Notes under the pieces: generated by a model | Database searches by the model: none | What the model was told of the DNA's origin: nothing | The model's input: only the letters and a program-made list of their open reading frames with translations | Translations under genes and position numbers: made by a program | Shown: one piece after another, positions 33,901-45,512 of the stretch | How the letters are laid out: every line of letters begins with the position of its first letter | How positions within the stretch are numbered: the first letter of the stretch is position 1 | Assembly (NCBI RefSeq): GCF_000005505.3 | Contig: NC_016133.3 | Span: 45,101,237-45,165,236 of the forward strand | Reading direction: 5' to 3' | DNA: 64,000 bases | Source: Brachypodium distachyon | Taxonomy: Eukaryota > Streptophyta > Magnoliopsida > Poales > Poaceae

Positions 33901-36225
33901 AACCGACTAGGACTCCTTGATAGACACAATGCGAACCGAACCGTAGCTGGTTCGGTCCACCCCAAACAGGATACAAACTGACTCCAATAGGAGTTCGGCC
34001 AACTTGGTACGCAGGCCTATTTGATACAACCCTAGACTTAATTGTTACATATCGTTGGCTGTCCTAGTGTACCAAACTCTAATGAGATGCCCTCATCATG
34101 ACGTAAGCATGTGAGCAAGGAAATGTATTCAGTAACTTTAAATAGTAATTTAAGGCAGTACTACAAAATGATAAATGCAGTCATAATGAATCTGTTGGTA
34201 ACAAAAGATGGACAAACTGCTAGTTGAGTTGGCCACAATAAAAAAAATACCTGTATTGCACTTTGGACAGAGCTAGACTCCTCGAATTCAACAAACCCAA
34301 AACAGAATCCTTGGATCTGCATTCATAGAGGTAAAAATTGATGTCTATTTTTGGAGTCAGAATGCAGATGAACTATCACAAGCCAGTTCAAGGGAAAAAA
34401 TAAGTACCTTATTGCTTCTGACTTGAATGCCGTCATGCTTGATGGTGCCAAACTTCTTGAACTCTTCCTCTAGCTGATCAGGAGTTGCATTTATAGGTAA
34501 ACTCCGCACGTACACTGCATGCGTATCAACTGCAGAAAATATTGCAAAGTTAGGCACAAACAAAAGTAATAAAGTTCGGACAGCAACCATGGAGTTAGCA
34601 AACACCTTCCGGCTCTTGGATATTGTTGCCCTCAGTGTTAGAACTCAAAGGCGGAACATCTGCAGCTGGAGTGGAAACAGGGGGAGCAGGAGAATGTTTC
34701 TCTGGTTTAGGTGGCGCAGGCCTAGAAGGCACAGGAGCTGGCAATGGAGCTTCCTTCATTACTTTGACCTACAGCAGGGAGAAGTCGTTTGTGTTAACAG
34801 ACAGCAAAGTGCATACGAAGATTATTCAAAATTACCGATTACCAAAGGAGCCAAAACCATCAAGGCAAAGATTCACAAGCCTATTCGATTACCTTAAACA
34901 TATAAATATCTTTGTGAGCACTATAAATGAAATAGCATGAAAATATCAGAGCTACCATTTCCCAGTCAACATATTACAATAAACAATATCTTTGGAATAT
35001 GTTATCTTACATGTGAGCATTCAGAACTGCAGACTGCATGGAATGAACATAATATTAATAAATGAAAAATGCATTGTCTGATCAGAGAGAAACGCATGAG
35101 AAGCAATGCAGTTCAAGATTTGGATAAGTTGCTTTTGGACACATACAATTGAGGCATATGACTTCTTTGGTGCCCCCTCGTGTGGTATAGGTGATGCAGT
35201 AGCTGCAGTCACTGGGGCCACATTATTGGGGACTTCATCCACCACCTCAGGAACTGGTTGCTCCTCATCCACAGCAGCCCCCTGTACATCCACTGCTGGA
35301 GAGTTGTAAATTTCCTCCTGGGGCTGCACAGGCGAATGCACTGCAGCAGGCTCATCTGGCTGTGCAGTGATATCTAGCAGAGAAATAAACACAATTTCAT
35401 TATCTGCCACACAAAATCGAACTGAATTTTACGTTCTCACCAAACACACCTAGATCAGGAGCAGCAGGATCCACAGCTGCGCCTGCTGTGCCATTGGTGA
35501 GGGGGAGATCCACCGGTGGAACCATGGCATCGGCCTCTGGCTGCGCCTCAGCGGCAGCTGGGGCAGAACTGGGGACGTGGCCCTCCCCGACATAGCGGAA
35601 CATGTCGTTAAGCACAAAGTAGCCCTTCTCCTGCGGTGCAAGGAAGAAGGACTGCAAGAACTCACGGCGCACGCCATCGCCGCCGGTAAGGTGGCCCGTG
35701 ACCAGCACGGTGACGCCCCCACCGAGCGACTCTTGCGAGTCCACTGTCCTGATCTCTGCCTTTGTTATGTCCGTCGCCAGGATCTTCTCGTTGATAGACT
35801 GCAGAACCACACCAAAACCCCTCGTTAGCATTCCAAACCAAGAAAAAAAGAAAACCAGATGATGAGATGAGTAATCCTCTACGCCTCCACCCTCTTGCAG
35901 CATCAGATCTGGAGGTAGGAACTCACCTCCATGGAGGTGACGGAGTCCATCTCGTCGGCGCGGTCGGCGGAAGGGCGGCCGAGGTGGCTGGTCTCCTGGT
36001 AGAAGCGGTAGACCAGATCCGGCGACTGGTGCAGGATTTGGTAGTACTGCAGCACGAATGCGTTGCCCACCTGCAGAAGCATGTGCAGAAGCGCAAAACC
36101 TCGCCATTAAATCAGCCTCAAACCACGGAGAGAACCTCCACCAATCTGAACCTGGTGAAACCGAAGCTTACCACTTGCGCAGAGGGCGACGGTCCAGCGG
36201 CGGCGGGGGGCTGCGGCGCCGCCAT
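30934..36225 (-). CDS. G3BP: G3BP-like protein: NTF2 domain, RRM and RGG tail (9 exons, 478 aa)
   Basis: Exons, in order of translation: 36225-36172, 36070-35927, 35798-35441, 35373-35147, 34768-34606, 34529-34408, 34316-34251, 31861-31795, 31169-30934; 1437 nt, GT-AG junctions with consistent phases. Residues about 17-135 form an NTF2-like domain (VGNAFVLQYYQILHQSPDLV ... GYFVLNDMFRYV). An acidic/proline-rich linker with KKSYASIVKVMKE follows. The RRM has RNP2 VYVRSLP (321-327) and RNP1 GFCFGFVEF (359-367). The last ~75 residues are Gly/Arg-rich with RGG and GRG repeats. This is the architecture of animal G3BP and its plant homologues, RNA-binding stress-granule scaffolds; function here is by family. 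The start ATG lies in GCCGCCATGGC context. Intron 7 is 2.4 kb and filled with repeats. Confidence 0.95.
32697..32960. mobile_element. MITE-like element in intron 7 of the G3BP-like gene
   Basis: The left end GGTCATCTCCAATGG and the right end, in complement AGCATCTCCAGTAGC, form an imperfect inverted repeat of the ...CATCTCCA type, also seen at the left of the 29215 element. About 260 bp, AT-rich, non-coding. Confidence 0.45.
33056..33331. repeat. 139-bp tandem duplication in intron 7
   Basis: Two copies (33056-33194 and 33195-33331) differ at only a few positions, for example GGATCTGG/GGATCCGG, AGAGCGCAG/AGAGTGCAG and CAAGGTCC/CAACGTCC. The low divergence indicates a fairly recent event. No reading frame or RNA motif is apparent. 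Confidence 0.92.
33480..34100 (-). mobile_element. Copia-like LTR fragment or solo LTR in intron 7
   Basis: The minus strand has an LTR-like layout: a GAGGGCATCTCATTAG-type start, a promoter-like CCTATATAAAC at about 33866, then a T-rich transcribed part rich in GTTGTTCGT motifs, as in cereal Copia LTRs. Candidate TG...CA borders exist (33480 or 33499 left, about 34098 right), but no flanking pentamer duplication matches. Boundaries and completeness are therefore uncertain. Confidence 0.5.
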
Positions 36226-36256
36226 GGGGAGCTGGATCGGGGGAAGTGCAGGCGGC

Positions 36257-36268
36257 TAGGGTTTAGGG
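36257..36268 (-). promoter_or_regulatory. Telo-box in the G3BP-like 5' leader
   Basis: The minus strand reads CCCTAAACCCTA, 32 bp upstream of the ATG. This position and motif are typical of plant genes for translation and RNA metabolism. Confidence 0.65.
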
Positions 36269-36269
36269 G

Positions 36270-37567
36270 AGGCGCGTGCTGGCGAGGCGCGCGGCTCCCG
36301 TGCGGCGGCGGCGGCGCGTGCGTGCGGAGTTGCAACGCTTTTTTGGGTCTCGCTGCGAAGGGTAGAAAAGAATGGAGGCGAGACGGGACGATGTGGAGCT
36401 GGTTTCGGGCCTATATGTACGGCCGCTGGTTAGTTTCCTGTTCGAGGCTTCCAGCTTTTGCCTCTGCCTATAGCAGGCCGGTCTGGGCCTGCGCTGCAAC
36501 CGGGCATAACCCGGCCCAGGGCCTGGGACGACAACCCGCGCCGTTGCTAACCAAGCTTAGTCTGGCCCGCACATAAACGGGGTGTGCGTGTCAGCCCGCT
36601 ACATGAGAAGGCAGGCCTAGAGGCACTGCCCAATAACCCGGCTTGGAGGGCCCATTTAGCGTGGTGACCCATGAGGAAAATACAATATGTACAATGAAAA
36701 AATGAAAATGTTAAACGGGCCTGGAAAGTCGGCCCTCAGCTGAGACCCGGGCACTACCCTAGCCGGGTCACGGATTGGCATGACCCGTTTAGCCGCGTGT
36801 CGAGCCAGGCCAAGCCGGGCCAAGCTTCCGTGCTCGTGGAATTTTTAATCAGCACAACTCGAGTGGCCAGCTATACTTCTGAGCTTCCAAACAAGATTTG
36901 AGGACTTCAAAAACGAGTTTCCTCCATTCATGTTTATACCGAAGGGCTAAAACATCTTTCTCTCTCTTTCCCAAAGGAAAGTGATGAATAGGGCAAGACC
37001 CCTTGATCAGTACCCATTTTACACACTTTTTCAAAATACATTTGGTGATGATCATGTTTGAATTTGTAGATTTGAATTTGAATTCAAATTATTTGAACTA
37101 GAAAAGCTTAAATTCTGCATGTTACAACAATTTACACTTACTAGCAAAAGAACCCGTGCGATGCTACGGAACAACGAAAAGTGTATCAAGCACGAGCCGG
37201 TGGAGGCGAAGTCTGGACATTGATTTTTCGATTGGATTGATTTCCATACTGAGATTGATACCGAGATTTTTTGTTTGGGTTCGGATTGATTTCCATAATA
37301 AGATGGATACGAAGAATTTTGGATTTCATGCTAAGGAGATTGATTTATTTTAGGACTGTTCGTATTATGTTGTGACAAATTTGGACCGTACGATAACTTT
37401 CGGTAAATCTAAACCGCAGAATTTCTGCTACTGAAATCGTGAATAAGGCGGGAGGGAAAGAAAATAAGGGGCAGTGGCATATTGATTGTAATTTTAACAA
37501 AGTTGACCGACCAACACCGACCAACGACGCCCACCCATCACCACCGATTCCAATTTAATATATTGTA
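36270..37567. other. G3BP-like upstream region and intergenic DNA
   Basis: 36270-36600 is the GC-rich promoter side of the G3BP-like gene. 36600-36830 is rich in GGCCCG/CGGGCC words, resembling the edges of hAT-type MITEs such as 41852-42157, but without paired ends. 36840-37560 is AT-rich with no gene seen. Confidence 0.45.
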
Positions 37568-37691
37568 CTCCCTCCGTCCAACAAAAGATGTCTCAACTTT
37601 AACTAAATTTGAATGCATCTATACACTAAGTCATGTCTAGATACATTCAAATTTTGACAAACTTGAGACATCCTTTGTTGTACGGAGGGAG
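37568..37691. mobile_element. Intact Stowaway MITE
   Basis: A 124-bp element: CTCCCTCCGTCCAACAAAAG at the left pairs with CTTTGTTGTACGGAGGGAG at the right, with a near-perfect hairpin throughout (ATGTCTCAACTTTA against CAAACTTGAGACAT). TA target duplication at 37566-37567 and 37692-37693. Confidence 0.97.
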
Positions 37692-37693
37692 TA

Positions 37694-39284
37694 ATAGATA
37701 ATAGATATGCAGGTTGGGTGCGAAAAGGCACCTTTTGTCTACATCATGCTGCATCAGGAACTAAAAGAGAAGAAGAAGAAAACAAAACAAAAAGCAACTA
37801 AGTAAAAAGTAGAGAAGAACACCTTAGAAGCTGTACTCAGATGCAAAAAGTGGAGGGTCTGCTTATGTGCCAAGGAAGAATTAAGAAGGGGCAAAGTGCA
37901 TAAGCTAAAAGTTGATGTTGACATGTTCATGCATCCATTAGAGAGAGCCAAAGAAAAAGCATAAAGGAGGGCACCCCTCTCCCATGAAGGCATCCACCAC
38001 CTGCACCCCTCTTTCTCTCCAAGCCAGCCTAGGGATGGGTTGGTGAGATCTGAAGCTTCCTCTCTTCTTCTCCCCCTCAGTTCATAGTGTTCTAGGTCAC
38101 AAAGCATTCCCATATCCCACTCTTGTGCTGAATCTGCTGCTACATCCCTCTGTAACTGAATCTCTGGCCTGTCTTAAGTCTGAACCCTGCTTGTTCTTGT
38201 TGTTCTTGGCTATAAATCCTTAAATTATGCGTGTAAAACTCTTGATCCTGTTTAGTAATCTGTTCTAGTGTTTATTTGTGACTTGTTTGCTGTACTAGAT
38301 CATCTTCCCAGTCTCTAAGATTATAATTCAGTTATGTGTTGTTTGGTGCTGTTTTTCCTGTTCATGTCATGTGTTGCTGTGATTTGTTCAAGAATTGTGC
38401 ATGTGCTCGTTCTGCATTAGATCCATGTTCTTGTTATGTTAGTAGATGTTTATGTGTGTTGCTTTTACTCAGTTGATCATTCCCTTGCACCTGCTTCTCT
38501 TATTTTCCTACTCACGTCTGTCCCTATCTTCAATTCTGCTCTCCCTAACCCTGAATTCCTGCTGTTCTAATCATTGATCTGCTAACCATCTTCAATCTTA
38601 TCTAATCTCTATCTTAAATCTTGCTTCTAAACCTTGCCTAAATCTAATTCTTATTGTTTCTCCCAGTCTAAACACCTAAATCCTGCTTAAACCCTGATGT
38701 CTAAATCTCTGAACCTGTTCTACTTCTGAATCTAAACTTCCTGCACCTGTTACTTTTTACATGTCTTGATCTGATTCTAGTTCCTGATCTGAATCTGAAC
38801 CTTAATCTTGCTATTCTCCCTTGTCTTAATCTCAGCATCTTTCTAGATTCTTCCCTGTCTTAATTTCCTTAGTGTTAAAATTCAATTTCGTCAGAAGGTC
38901 TGTTTTCAGATTGTGAACAGTAAATAGAAAATAATCTAAAACACAGTTCTTAGCCTGTTTTAAATTGTTAGTATTAGATCTTAAACAACCCCATTTGCTT
39001 GTTTAGCTAAAGATTGAGGAATTGAAACTATTGCACATTAATCCCTGTGGAGAACCTCATTTTTATTACTGCTATTCACTACAAGTGTTGATCACCCCTA
39101 GCTCCATTAAAGTGACACCGAGTGTCTTGAGATTTGGCCGAAAAACAAAAAGCATACAACGAAATGAAGACTTTGTTTTCGGAGAGCCACCACAAACACA
39201 GAAACAACATTGTTGAACCGGAAATGACTAGCCCAAAGACAACCCAAACACCAGCTTTACGTGTTGACATCAGTTCCTATTTGC
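37694..39284. other. Intergenic, T/C-rich, possible retrotransposon debris
   Basis: No gene is seen. 38080-38990 on the plus strand is strikingly T/C-rich with recurring CTGAATCT, CTTAATCT and CCTAAATC words, like an untranslated or intronic strand. 39020-39090 has an ATTAATCCCTGTGGAGAAC block reminiscent of cereal LTR sequences. I cannot assign an element. Confidence 0.35.
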
Positions 39285-39286
39285 TA

Positions 39287-39522
39287 CTCCCTTCGTTCCT
39301 AATTAATTGGTGCTGGCTTTTTTGCAAAGAAATCCCTGTAATTTTCCGAAATAAACTTGCGGTCAACATTCTATCGAAACTTTTGCGAAAACCCCCTGTT
39401 GTTTTTTGAATTCAAACACGGAGTCCACGTTTAATGGAAGATGTGGACTGCAGGTTTATTTTGAAATTTATAGGGGTTTCTTTGCAAAACAGCCGGCGCC
39501 AATTAATTAGGAACGGAGGGAG
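39287..39522. mobile_element. Stowaway MITE, 236 bp
   Basis: CTCCCTTCGTTCCTAATTAA at the left pairs with TTAATTAGGAACGGAGGGAG at the right, flanked by TA. The arms extend inward (GGTGCTGGCTTTTTTGCAAA against TTTGCAAAACAGCCGGCGCC). Confidence 0.95.
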
Positions 39523-39555
39523 TACCAGAAAGCCACGACGTTCATCGGACTCCAT

Positions 39556-40883
39556 TGTTGGGAATATGCCCTAGAGGCAATCATGTATGATGTAATTCTC
39601 AATGTATTCATAAATATTATTAAGTTGTCCTTGTTTGAACATCTGATATGTATCATTGAATATGTGATTTGATTGTGGAACTATGTATTCATGTTGTTCA
39701 TACTAAATTGTCCTTAGTCATTGAGGTTGTGCTGGACACATAACCTAGACTAATGTGAAAGTTGGCTGATGACTCGGTTCCACTTGTCATGGGCATGGTG
39801 ATGTCATTCCAGCTTACACGGACTCGGCTAAAGAGTTTAGCGAGTCGGACTGACCCATATTGAGATGCAACGAGTAGGTCGTCATTTGCATGTCTCAATC
39901 AATGTAATTCTTAGACCTGAGGTTATCGCACAATCCGAGTTGTGAATCACCAACTTATGTTCTGTCAAACGTTGTTCCGTAACAGGGCAGTTATAAAGGC
40001 AGAGTTCGGGTTGACTGAGAATCAAGCTGTGTGATGTGGATAACCAAGATGGGATTTTGCCCCTCCGACTGGAGAGATATTCTCTGGGCCCTCTCGAGTG
40101 ATATGATTCGGGAAGCATGGCCATGCGTGACTTGGTTAACTGTTAACCGGGTCGATCGACTAAGAGTTAGTCGGATGAATCGTATATCACAAATCGAGAA
40201 GAGAGTTGAACTATTAAAGGGATGACGATTAATCACCTATAGTTCGACAAGGTATATCGTGAGGCAAAAGGGACTAAGACGTATGTCACATTGGAAGGTA
40301 CGTCGTCATGACTCGATGGTACTTGGGAGTCGGCACGTTCTGCTAGGAGCCGCTACCGATTGATCGATTGTGAGTCGGACTCCAATCGTGTCCAAGTCGC
40401 CATGAGCCTGCGGGGTCACACACTTAAGAGCGGGAGCAAGTATTTGGTCGGGTTGGACCCGAACTGGAATTGGGCTGACAATGCGAGTTGGACTCGCAGG
40501 GTGGATGGGCCACAAGGCTTGGAGCCCACTTCCACTCGATATATAAGCAGGGGCGTGGGATGCCTAAGGGGCAAGGGTTTTTCCACTCTCATGCGTTGAG
40601 AACCCTAGCCCGATTCAGTTCAACCGTCGCACCGGACCTAGTAGTCCGCCGCCGGAGCTCCTCCTCGCACGTGTGGATACCGGCAGAGGTGCTGTACGTT
40701 CAGCATTTCGACGATCGCGGGATTGGATCGGCTGGATCGGATTGAGGGACTGCACTGCATCAAGGCGCCGCATCAATAATCCGCAACTGCGCGTCTAGTG
40801 GTAATCCTCGTGGCCTTCTACCTCGGCTAGATCTTGGGAGTTCGCGTAGGAAAAGTTTTTGTTTATCTCTACGTGCCCCTTCA
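39556..40883 (+). mobile_element. Copia solo LTR, 1328 bp, with perfect TSD
   Basis: It starts TGTTGGGAATATGCCCTAG, the familiar start of a Triticeae Copia LTR, and ends GTGCCCCTTCA, giving TG...CA termini. TCCAT at 39551-39555 is repeated exactly at 40884-40888. No internal domain follows, so the element was reduced by recombination between its LTRs. The second half includes a promoter-like ATATATAAGCAG at about 40540. Confidence 0.93.
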
Positions 40884-40888
40884 TCCAT

Positions 40889-41379
40889 CTTCACCGAACA
40901 GTCTTGTTAAATAAGCATAAGTTTGGATTGCAGCACGCTACGAGTTGTTCCATTTGCAACCGACCCCTTAATTTGTCACCCAGTTCGAGCGAGAGAGGCG
41001 TTCAGATCTATCAAACTTCATCGATTAGTACAGGAGAAGTTGCACGAGGGGTGGCTCACGCGGAACCTAGCCGTCTCCCCTGTCTCTCCTCTCCTATATC
41101 CCCTCACCACCACCGAAGGAAGCCGACGCGGCCGATAGCGACAATGGGATCTCTTTCTCTTGCATTGCTGTATCGCAGGCTCCCTCATGTGGCATCAACG
41201 CTAGATCTAGCAACGATGGGCGGTCTTCTAGATCGACGATGCGGGCCTAGGCTTCGTTGGGCGTACCCCCGTGACGGGGTATTTTTCTGTTTTAGCTGGC
41301 ATGCTCTTGACAGTGAGCCCCTGTAGAGGCGGGGGAGACGGGGTGGAAGAAGAGGAGGTCGTCGAGGCTGCATCGGACA
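40889..41379. other. Intergenic, no gene seen
   Basis: A mixed-composition stretch after the solo LTR. Short open frames show no recognisable protein. The right part leads into the RING-H2 pseudogene. Confidence 0.4.
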
Positions 41380-41662
41380 TGTCTCACGGTGCGGTGCGAT
41401 GAGGAGGCGACGGCGGCGCGGCAGAGCGGACAGTTGGCTTGCGCAGGGAGCCAGATGAGCGGGCAGTCGAGGTAGAAGGCTTGCGCTGAGCTCCAGCGCA
41501 CGGAGCTGGTCGCCGTCCGCGAACTCCAGTAGGCAGACGGCGCAGTCGCGAGCGGTGTCGGAGGTGCGGCGAAGAAAGAACTACGAGGACGGGAGGGACT
41601 TGATGAGTGTGTCGTCGAGGCCGTAGGGGAGCCACATGATGCACCGCTGCTGTTCTCCCATG
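41380..41662 (-). pseudogene. RING-H2 (ATL-type) E3 ligase fragment, broken
   Basis: The minus strand shows GLDDTLIKSLPS, an in-frame stop, then DCAVCLLEFADGDQLRALEL, a frameshift, and AQAFYLDCPLIWL with ANCPLCRAAV. This is the order of the GLD region and RING-H2 finger of plant ATL ubiquitin ligases. The middle Cys and both His ligands expected near LELSAQAFY are replaced, and there is one stop and one frame change. Non-functional as it stands. Confidence 0.75.
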
Positions 41663-41851
41663 GCGCCCCTCCGTCTCCCTTTCCCATGGTACCTCTGATG
41701 ACGTGGTTTCTATCCCTCTCCATCTCTAATATGAATCGTGTCCTTCCTCTTGAACTGGCTAGGAGAACAAGTCTGGGAACTTCACAGTCAGATCGGTCTA
41801 CCATGTTGAATGGGGCGAAGCTATCCAACTTGGACGAGCAGGGGCCAGAAC

Positions 41852-42157
41852 TATACCTGGGTAAACCCCGGGCCGGGCCGGGCTTTATAAAAGCCCGATG
41901 GTCAGACCTGAAGCCCGAGCCTAGCCCGGCCCGAAGCACAGAAAATATGCCATTTAAGCATTAAAATAATTATTTTTGGAATAAATAAATGTATTTTTAT
42001 ACCTATTTTTCCTAAAAAAATACTCAATTAAACCCATTTCAGGCTTTTTTCGGGCTTTCGGGACGGGCTTTGGGCAGAAAAGTGAAGCCCGAGCCCAGCT
42101 CGGTGCACCGGCCTTCAGGCTGGGCCGGTCGGGCCGGGCCTCCCATGCCCAGGTATA
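41852..42157. mobile_element. hAT-like MITE with perfect 8-bp TSD
   Basis: The element begins TATACCTGGGTA and ends ATGCCCAGGTATA; the GGCCCGG-rich subterminal parts are also inverted. GCCAGAAC at 41844-41851 is repeated exactly at 42158-42165, the 8-bp duplication characteristic of hAT elements. The 306-bp body has GC-rich ends and an AT-rich centre and encodes nothing. Confidence 0.93.
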
Positions 42158-42165
42158 GCCAGAAC

Positions 42166-43183
42166 ACAACGAAGTGGTTTGGGATGTAATTTGGAAACTT
42201 CAAGCTCCTGCAAGAGTTAAAAAATGTCTCTGGAAGACGCTTCGTGGAGCCCTCCCTTGTCGGACCGTGTTGGCTGATCGACACATCAAGGTTAGTGGTC
42301 TTTGCCCTGTGTGTGGCGTTGCCGGAGAGGACATCGGGCACATGCTGCTCCGCTGCCCCAGAGCGATGGAAGTCTAGCAGAATTTGGGGCTTCTCCATGA
42401 TGTTGAGAAAGCTTGTCTCGTTGATATGGCGGGCTCTGCTGTCCTCGATTTCCTCCTTGTGTTGGCGAAACAGCAAAACAGGACCCTGGACCATGGTCTC
42501 CTCTCTGAAACCTTTGCAATTGATGCCTAGTATATTTGGTGGGAAAGACGTCAGTGAATGGAAAACTAGCCCAAGATCCAAAGCACTCTGCCACATGCAT
42601 TAGAGCTATGATTGCAAGAATCTCCACTGCTTGTAACCACAAAGCCTCTATCAAACGCCAGGGATGGATTTGTCCACCGTCGGGTCTGGTGAAACTGAAT
42701 GTGGATGCCTCCTTTGATGGGGATTCCTTATCTGGATCTATGGGAGCTGTCATTCCTGATGATAAAGGGCATTTCATTGCTGCAGCCAGTGAGAGCATCC
42801 CTTCCTGCCCTGATGCTCATGTCGCGGAGGCTATGGCCCGGCGCTTGGGATTGGAGCTGGCACTTTCTTACGGCTGTCACAGGCTTGTGGTGAATGCAGA
42901 CAACCTGGAAGTTATCGATACCATGAAGAAAGGGGCTCAGTCGGCTACCCTAGCCGCTGCTGGGTACGAGGATTGCTAGGGCCTCCCTACTGAGTTCATT
43001 AGGATTGAGTATGATCATTGCCACCGGGAGGCGAATCTGGTGGCGCATACTGTTGCTGCTATATCAAAGTCAGCCCCGCCAAGAATCCGGGATGATGATC
43101 CACCTCCTCATATTGTTCAGTTACTTGTTTCTGATGTAAACCCTATTACAATTCAATAAAGTGTTGCTGTTTGTTAAAAAAAA
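42166..43183 (+). pseudogene. LINE 3' part: zf-RVT and RNase H, with poly(A)
   Basis: The first block VVWDVIWKLQAPARVKKCLW runs into a zinc-binding segment (CPVCGVAGEDIGHMLLRCP), the zf-RVT domain of plant LINEs. After degraded sequence an RNase H domain follows: GLVKLNVDASFDGDSLSG, EAMARRLGLELALSYGCHRL, VNADNLEVIDTM, then the HCHREANLVAH motif. An A-run at 43175-43183 ends the element. Stops and frameshifts are present. The hAT-like MITE at 41852-42157 abuts the left edge; reading across its single target site suggests the LINE may continue left of it. Confidence 0.85.
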
Positions 43184-44222
43184 GAGAAGCTAGAACAACA
43201 ACGTCTCACATCTAATCCTTTTTGTGATTCCTATCCTTCCTATTGAAAATTATGACGACAACAAGGCCTCAAATCTAATCCTTTCTCTACTGCGCGCAGG
43301 TTGATCGGAGTTCAGTAAAGCAAATTGCAGCAATCAAGTCGGGAAAAGGTAACTTAAATTGTTGAATTTTGTGCCTAGACTCAGTTAAAGTGTTTCTACG
43401 TGCTCCCGAAAAATAATCAAACTCTGAAATTGGTGGGGTCTTGAACATGTGGTGTACTAACGTGTGAGATATGTAGTTTCGTTCAATGAAACATGGATGT
43501 ATATGCTGCATATACACTTTCTTAGGTAACTATACAGTTTCAGGACATGATCCTGTTGCTTTCATATAAGATACACATGATCCTACTTTTGGTTAGGTAA
43601 TGTGTATTAGTACGTGACAGAAGCTGAGAAGATGAAGGAGTTTTCAATATGTTTACTTGTTATTTACATGTAGGTTTCGCTGGTATAAATTGGAGCTGAC
43701 AATGGCAAGCATTGATGGAGCTAGGGAGTTTGACAGTGATAGACATGCCTGCATTGTTGTGGCGGATAGGCCGGGCAATGGATTAGAGGTTCTTTTTATT
43801 GTTGAATTGTTCATTCATGTTGAGAATCATTGGTGACATTTTGCTCGCGCTTTCGTCAATAAAATTCGTATAATTATGTGAATTGTCCCTCAATTATAAT
43901 TGATCTTCCAATTATAGTGGATGTACACGGACACATGTTGCGAGGCTGACATATGAACAAGAAACTCCTGCAATAGATACCATGAACTATATCTGCTCTA
44001 TTGGAAGTACACGGACACATGTTGCTCGGTTGCTGGGGATCATGTCATGTTGCCAAGGAATCAGCTATTCCTAAATATCATGGGTTGCAAATCTGACCCT
44101 GTTGTAGCGACGAATAGATGTGGAATGTGGATAATGTGGTTCATATATGTACAATTCAGATTTCATCCGCGCCTAAAAGGCTAGTTCTATTCCATCCCAT
44201 CCCATTCGTCACAAGACAAATA
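43184..44222. other. Intergenic, no gene seen
   Basis: Mixed AT-rich sequence. GTACACGGACACATGTTGC occurs twice (about 43923 and 44008), a small direct repeat. No reading frame or element end was recognised. Confidence 0.4.
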
Positions 44223-44278
44223 CTTCCTCCGTTCTCGGTCGATTTGTATAAGAAATACTTATTTCAGGACGGAGGGAG
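44223..44278. mobile_element. Internally deleted Stowaway MITE
   Basis: Only 56 bp between CTTCCTCCGT and ACGGAGGGAG, flanked by TA at 44221-44222 and 44279-44280. Too short for an intact family member, so an internal deletion is likely. Confidence 0.8.
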
Positions 44279-44325
44279 TAAATAAAAGATGGAGTCCACC
44301 TGAGTGCTCCGACAGAAATGAAGTA

Positions 44326-44471
44326 CTCCTTCTCATCCATATTACTTGTCCCATTTTAGTACTTTCCGATCCATATTAATTTAAAAAAATTACATGTACC
44401 TAGATGACTTTTAGGAATAGATACATCCAAATTTGAACAAATATGAGACAATTAATATGAATCGGAAGGAA
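44326..44471. mobile_element. Stowaway-type MITE
   Basis: CTCCTTCTCATCCATATTAC at the left against AATATGAATCGGAAGGAA at the right, flanked by TA. Internal ATTACATGTACCTAGATGA marks the same superfamily as 9075-9186. Confidence 0.85.
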
Positions 44472-44479
44472 TACAAAGT

Positions 44480-45510
44480 TGTACTGATCTGATCAGTGAG
44501 TGATTCCGACCGGAGGAAATATCTAGATCAAGCAGCAATGGTAGCTCGATCAGAAGAAACTTCTAAAAGGAAAGGAAGAAAAATCGCGTCTAGCTTTCGC
44601 CGACGATGTGATGCTTAATATCGCGCGGTGATCCAAGCAAAAGGGTTGGACCAAAATCACACGTTCGATCCACCGATCGATCCCCTCCTCCCCAAACGAA
44701 CAGATCGCGATCGAGCCTCGCTCCTCCTCCACACCGCATGGACGCCGACGCGCGTCGAAGCCCCTGCCCGCGCTCGTCTTCCCCAAGACCGGCGGAACGC
44801 GCCGCCCGAGTTGATCTGCGCGCCCACGACCTCCCACGCCTCTCCGCCGGCACCTGAAGGACCACACGGACACCGCGAAGCCGCTGGTGCCGTCGCCCCA
44901 GAGTTTTCGCCGCCCAGCGTCGACACTGTAGGACTTGTTGACTAAGGCTACATATGCAGGTGATTGGACACATATAGTCATGAGTGTTGCATTCTGCTAT
45001 TATTGCTTGCTGCCTTGATGGGTACTTTGTACTCACTCTTGCTATTAAATCCCATTTCTTAGAGCAAAGCATGCATGGGATTGCTAATGAGTCAAGAGAA
45101 GGACATCCTGGTGATGGTGATTACTACCATGGTGATTGTGGCAACGTTGATCCAATAAGTCAAATTATGATTTGGGAGCAGAGATAGGGGTTGGTTTCAA
45201 TAGTTATCCCTTTTGTTTGAAGTTATTCACATTAGAATTGCAACAACCATAGTAAGTTTAGTTAGTACTTCTTGTGAAAAGATGTAATATTTTGTCAGGA
45301 TTATAAAGTCTATTTAAGACTTTTAGCCCTGCCCGGCATGGTATTGTAATAATCAATGACCTTCTATAGCTATTCTCTGCTGCAAATCTCCGAAGTGGCT
45401 TATTATTTGACAAAACCACATTCTGTCAAGCAATAATCCACGGACCAGTGTCATTAACTAAACACTGATGGCGCGGGGTCATCACACATAGATAATTCAA
45501 AATTTACATA
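44480..45510. other. Intergenic; GC-rich block of unknown origin
   Basis: 44560-44940 is GC-rich with open frames on both strands but no recognisable protein. 44985-45400 returns to AT-rich sequence. It could be a captured gene fragment; no flanking inverted repeat was seen. Confidence 0.3.
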
Positions 45511-45512
45511 AT

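Noticed and set aside
33480..34100. Solo LTR with target duplication
   Set aside because: Several TG/CA border choices were tried and no flanking pentamers matched, so only an LTR-like fragment is called.
44550..45072. ORFs of 105-160 aa on both strands
   Set aside because: GC-rich, Arg/Pro-dominated frames overlapping each other with no recognisable protein.
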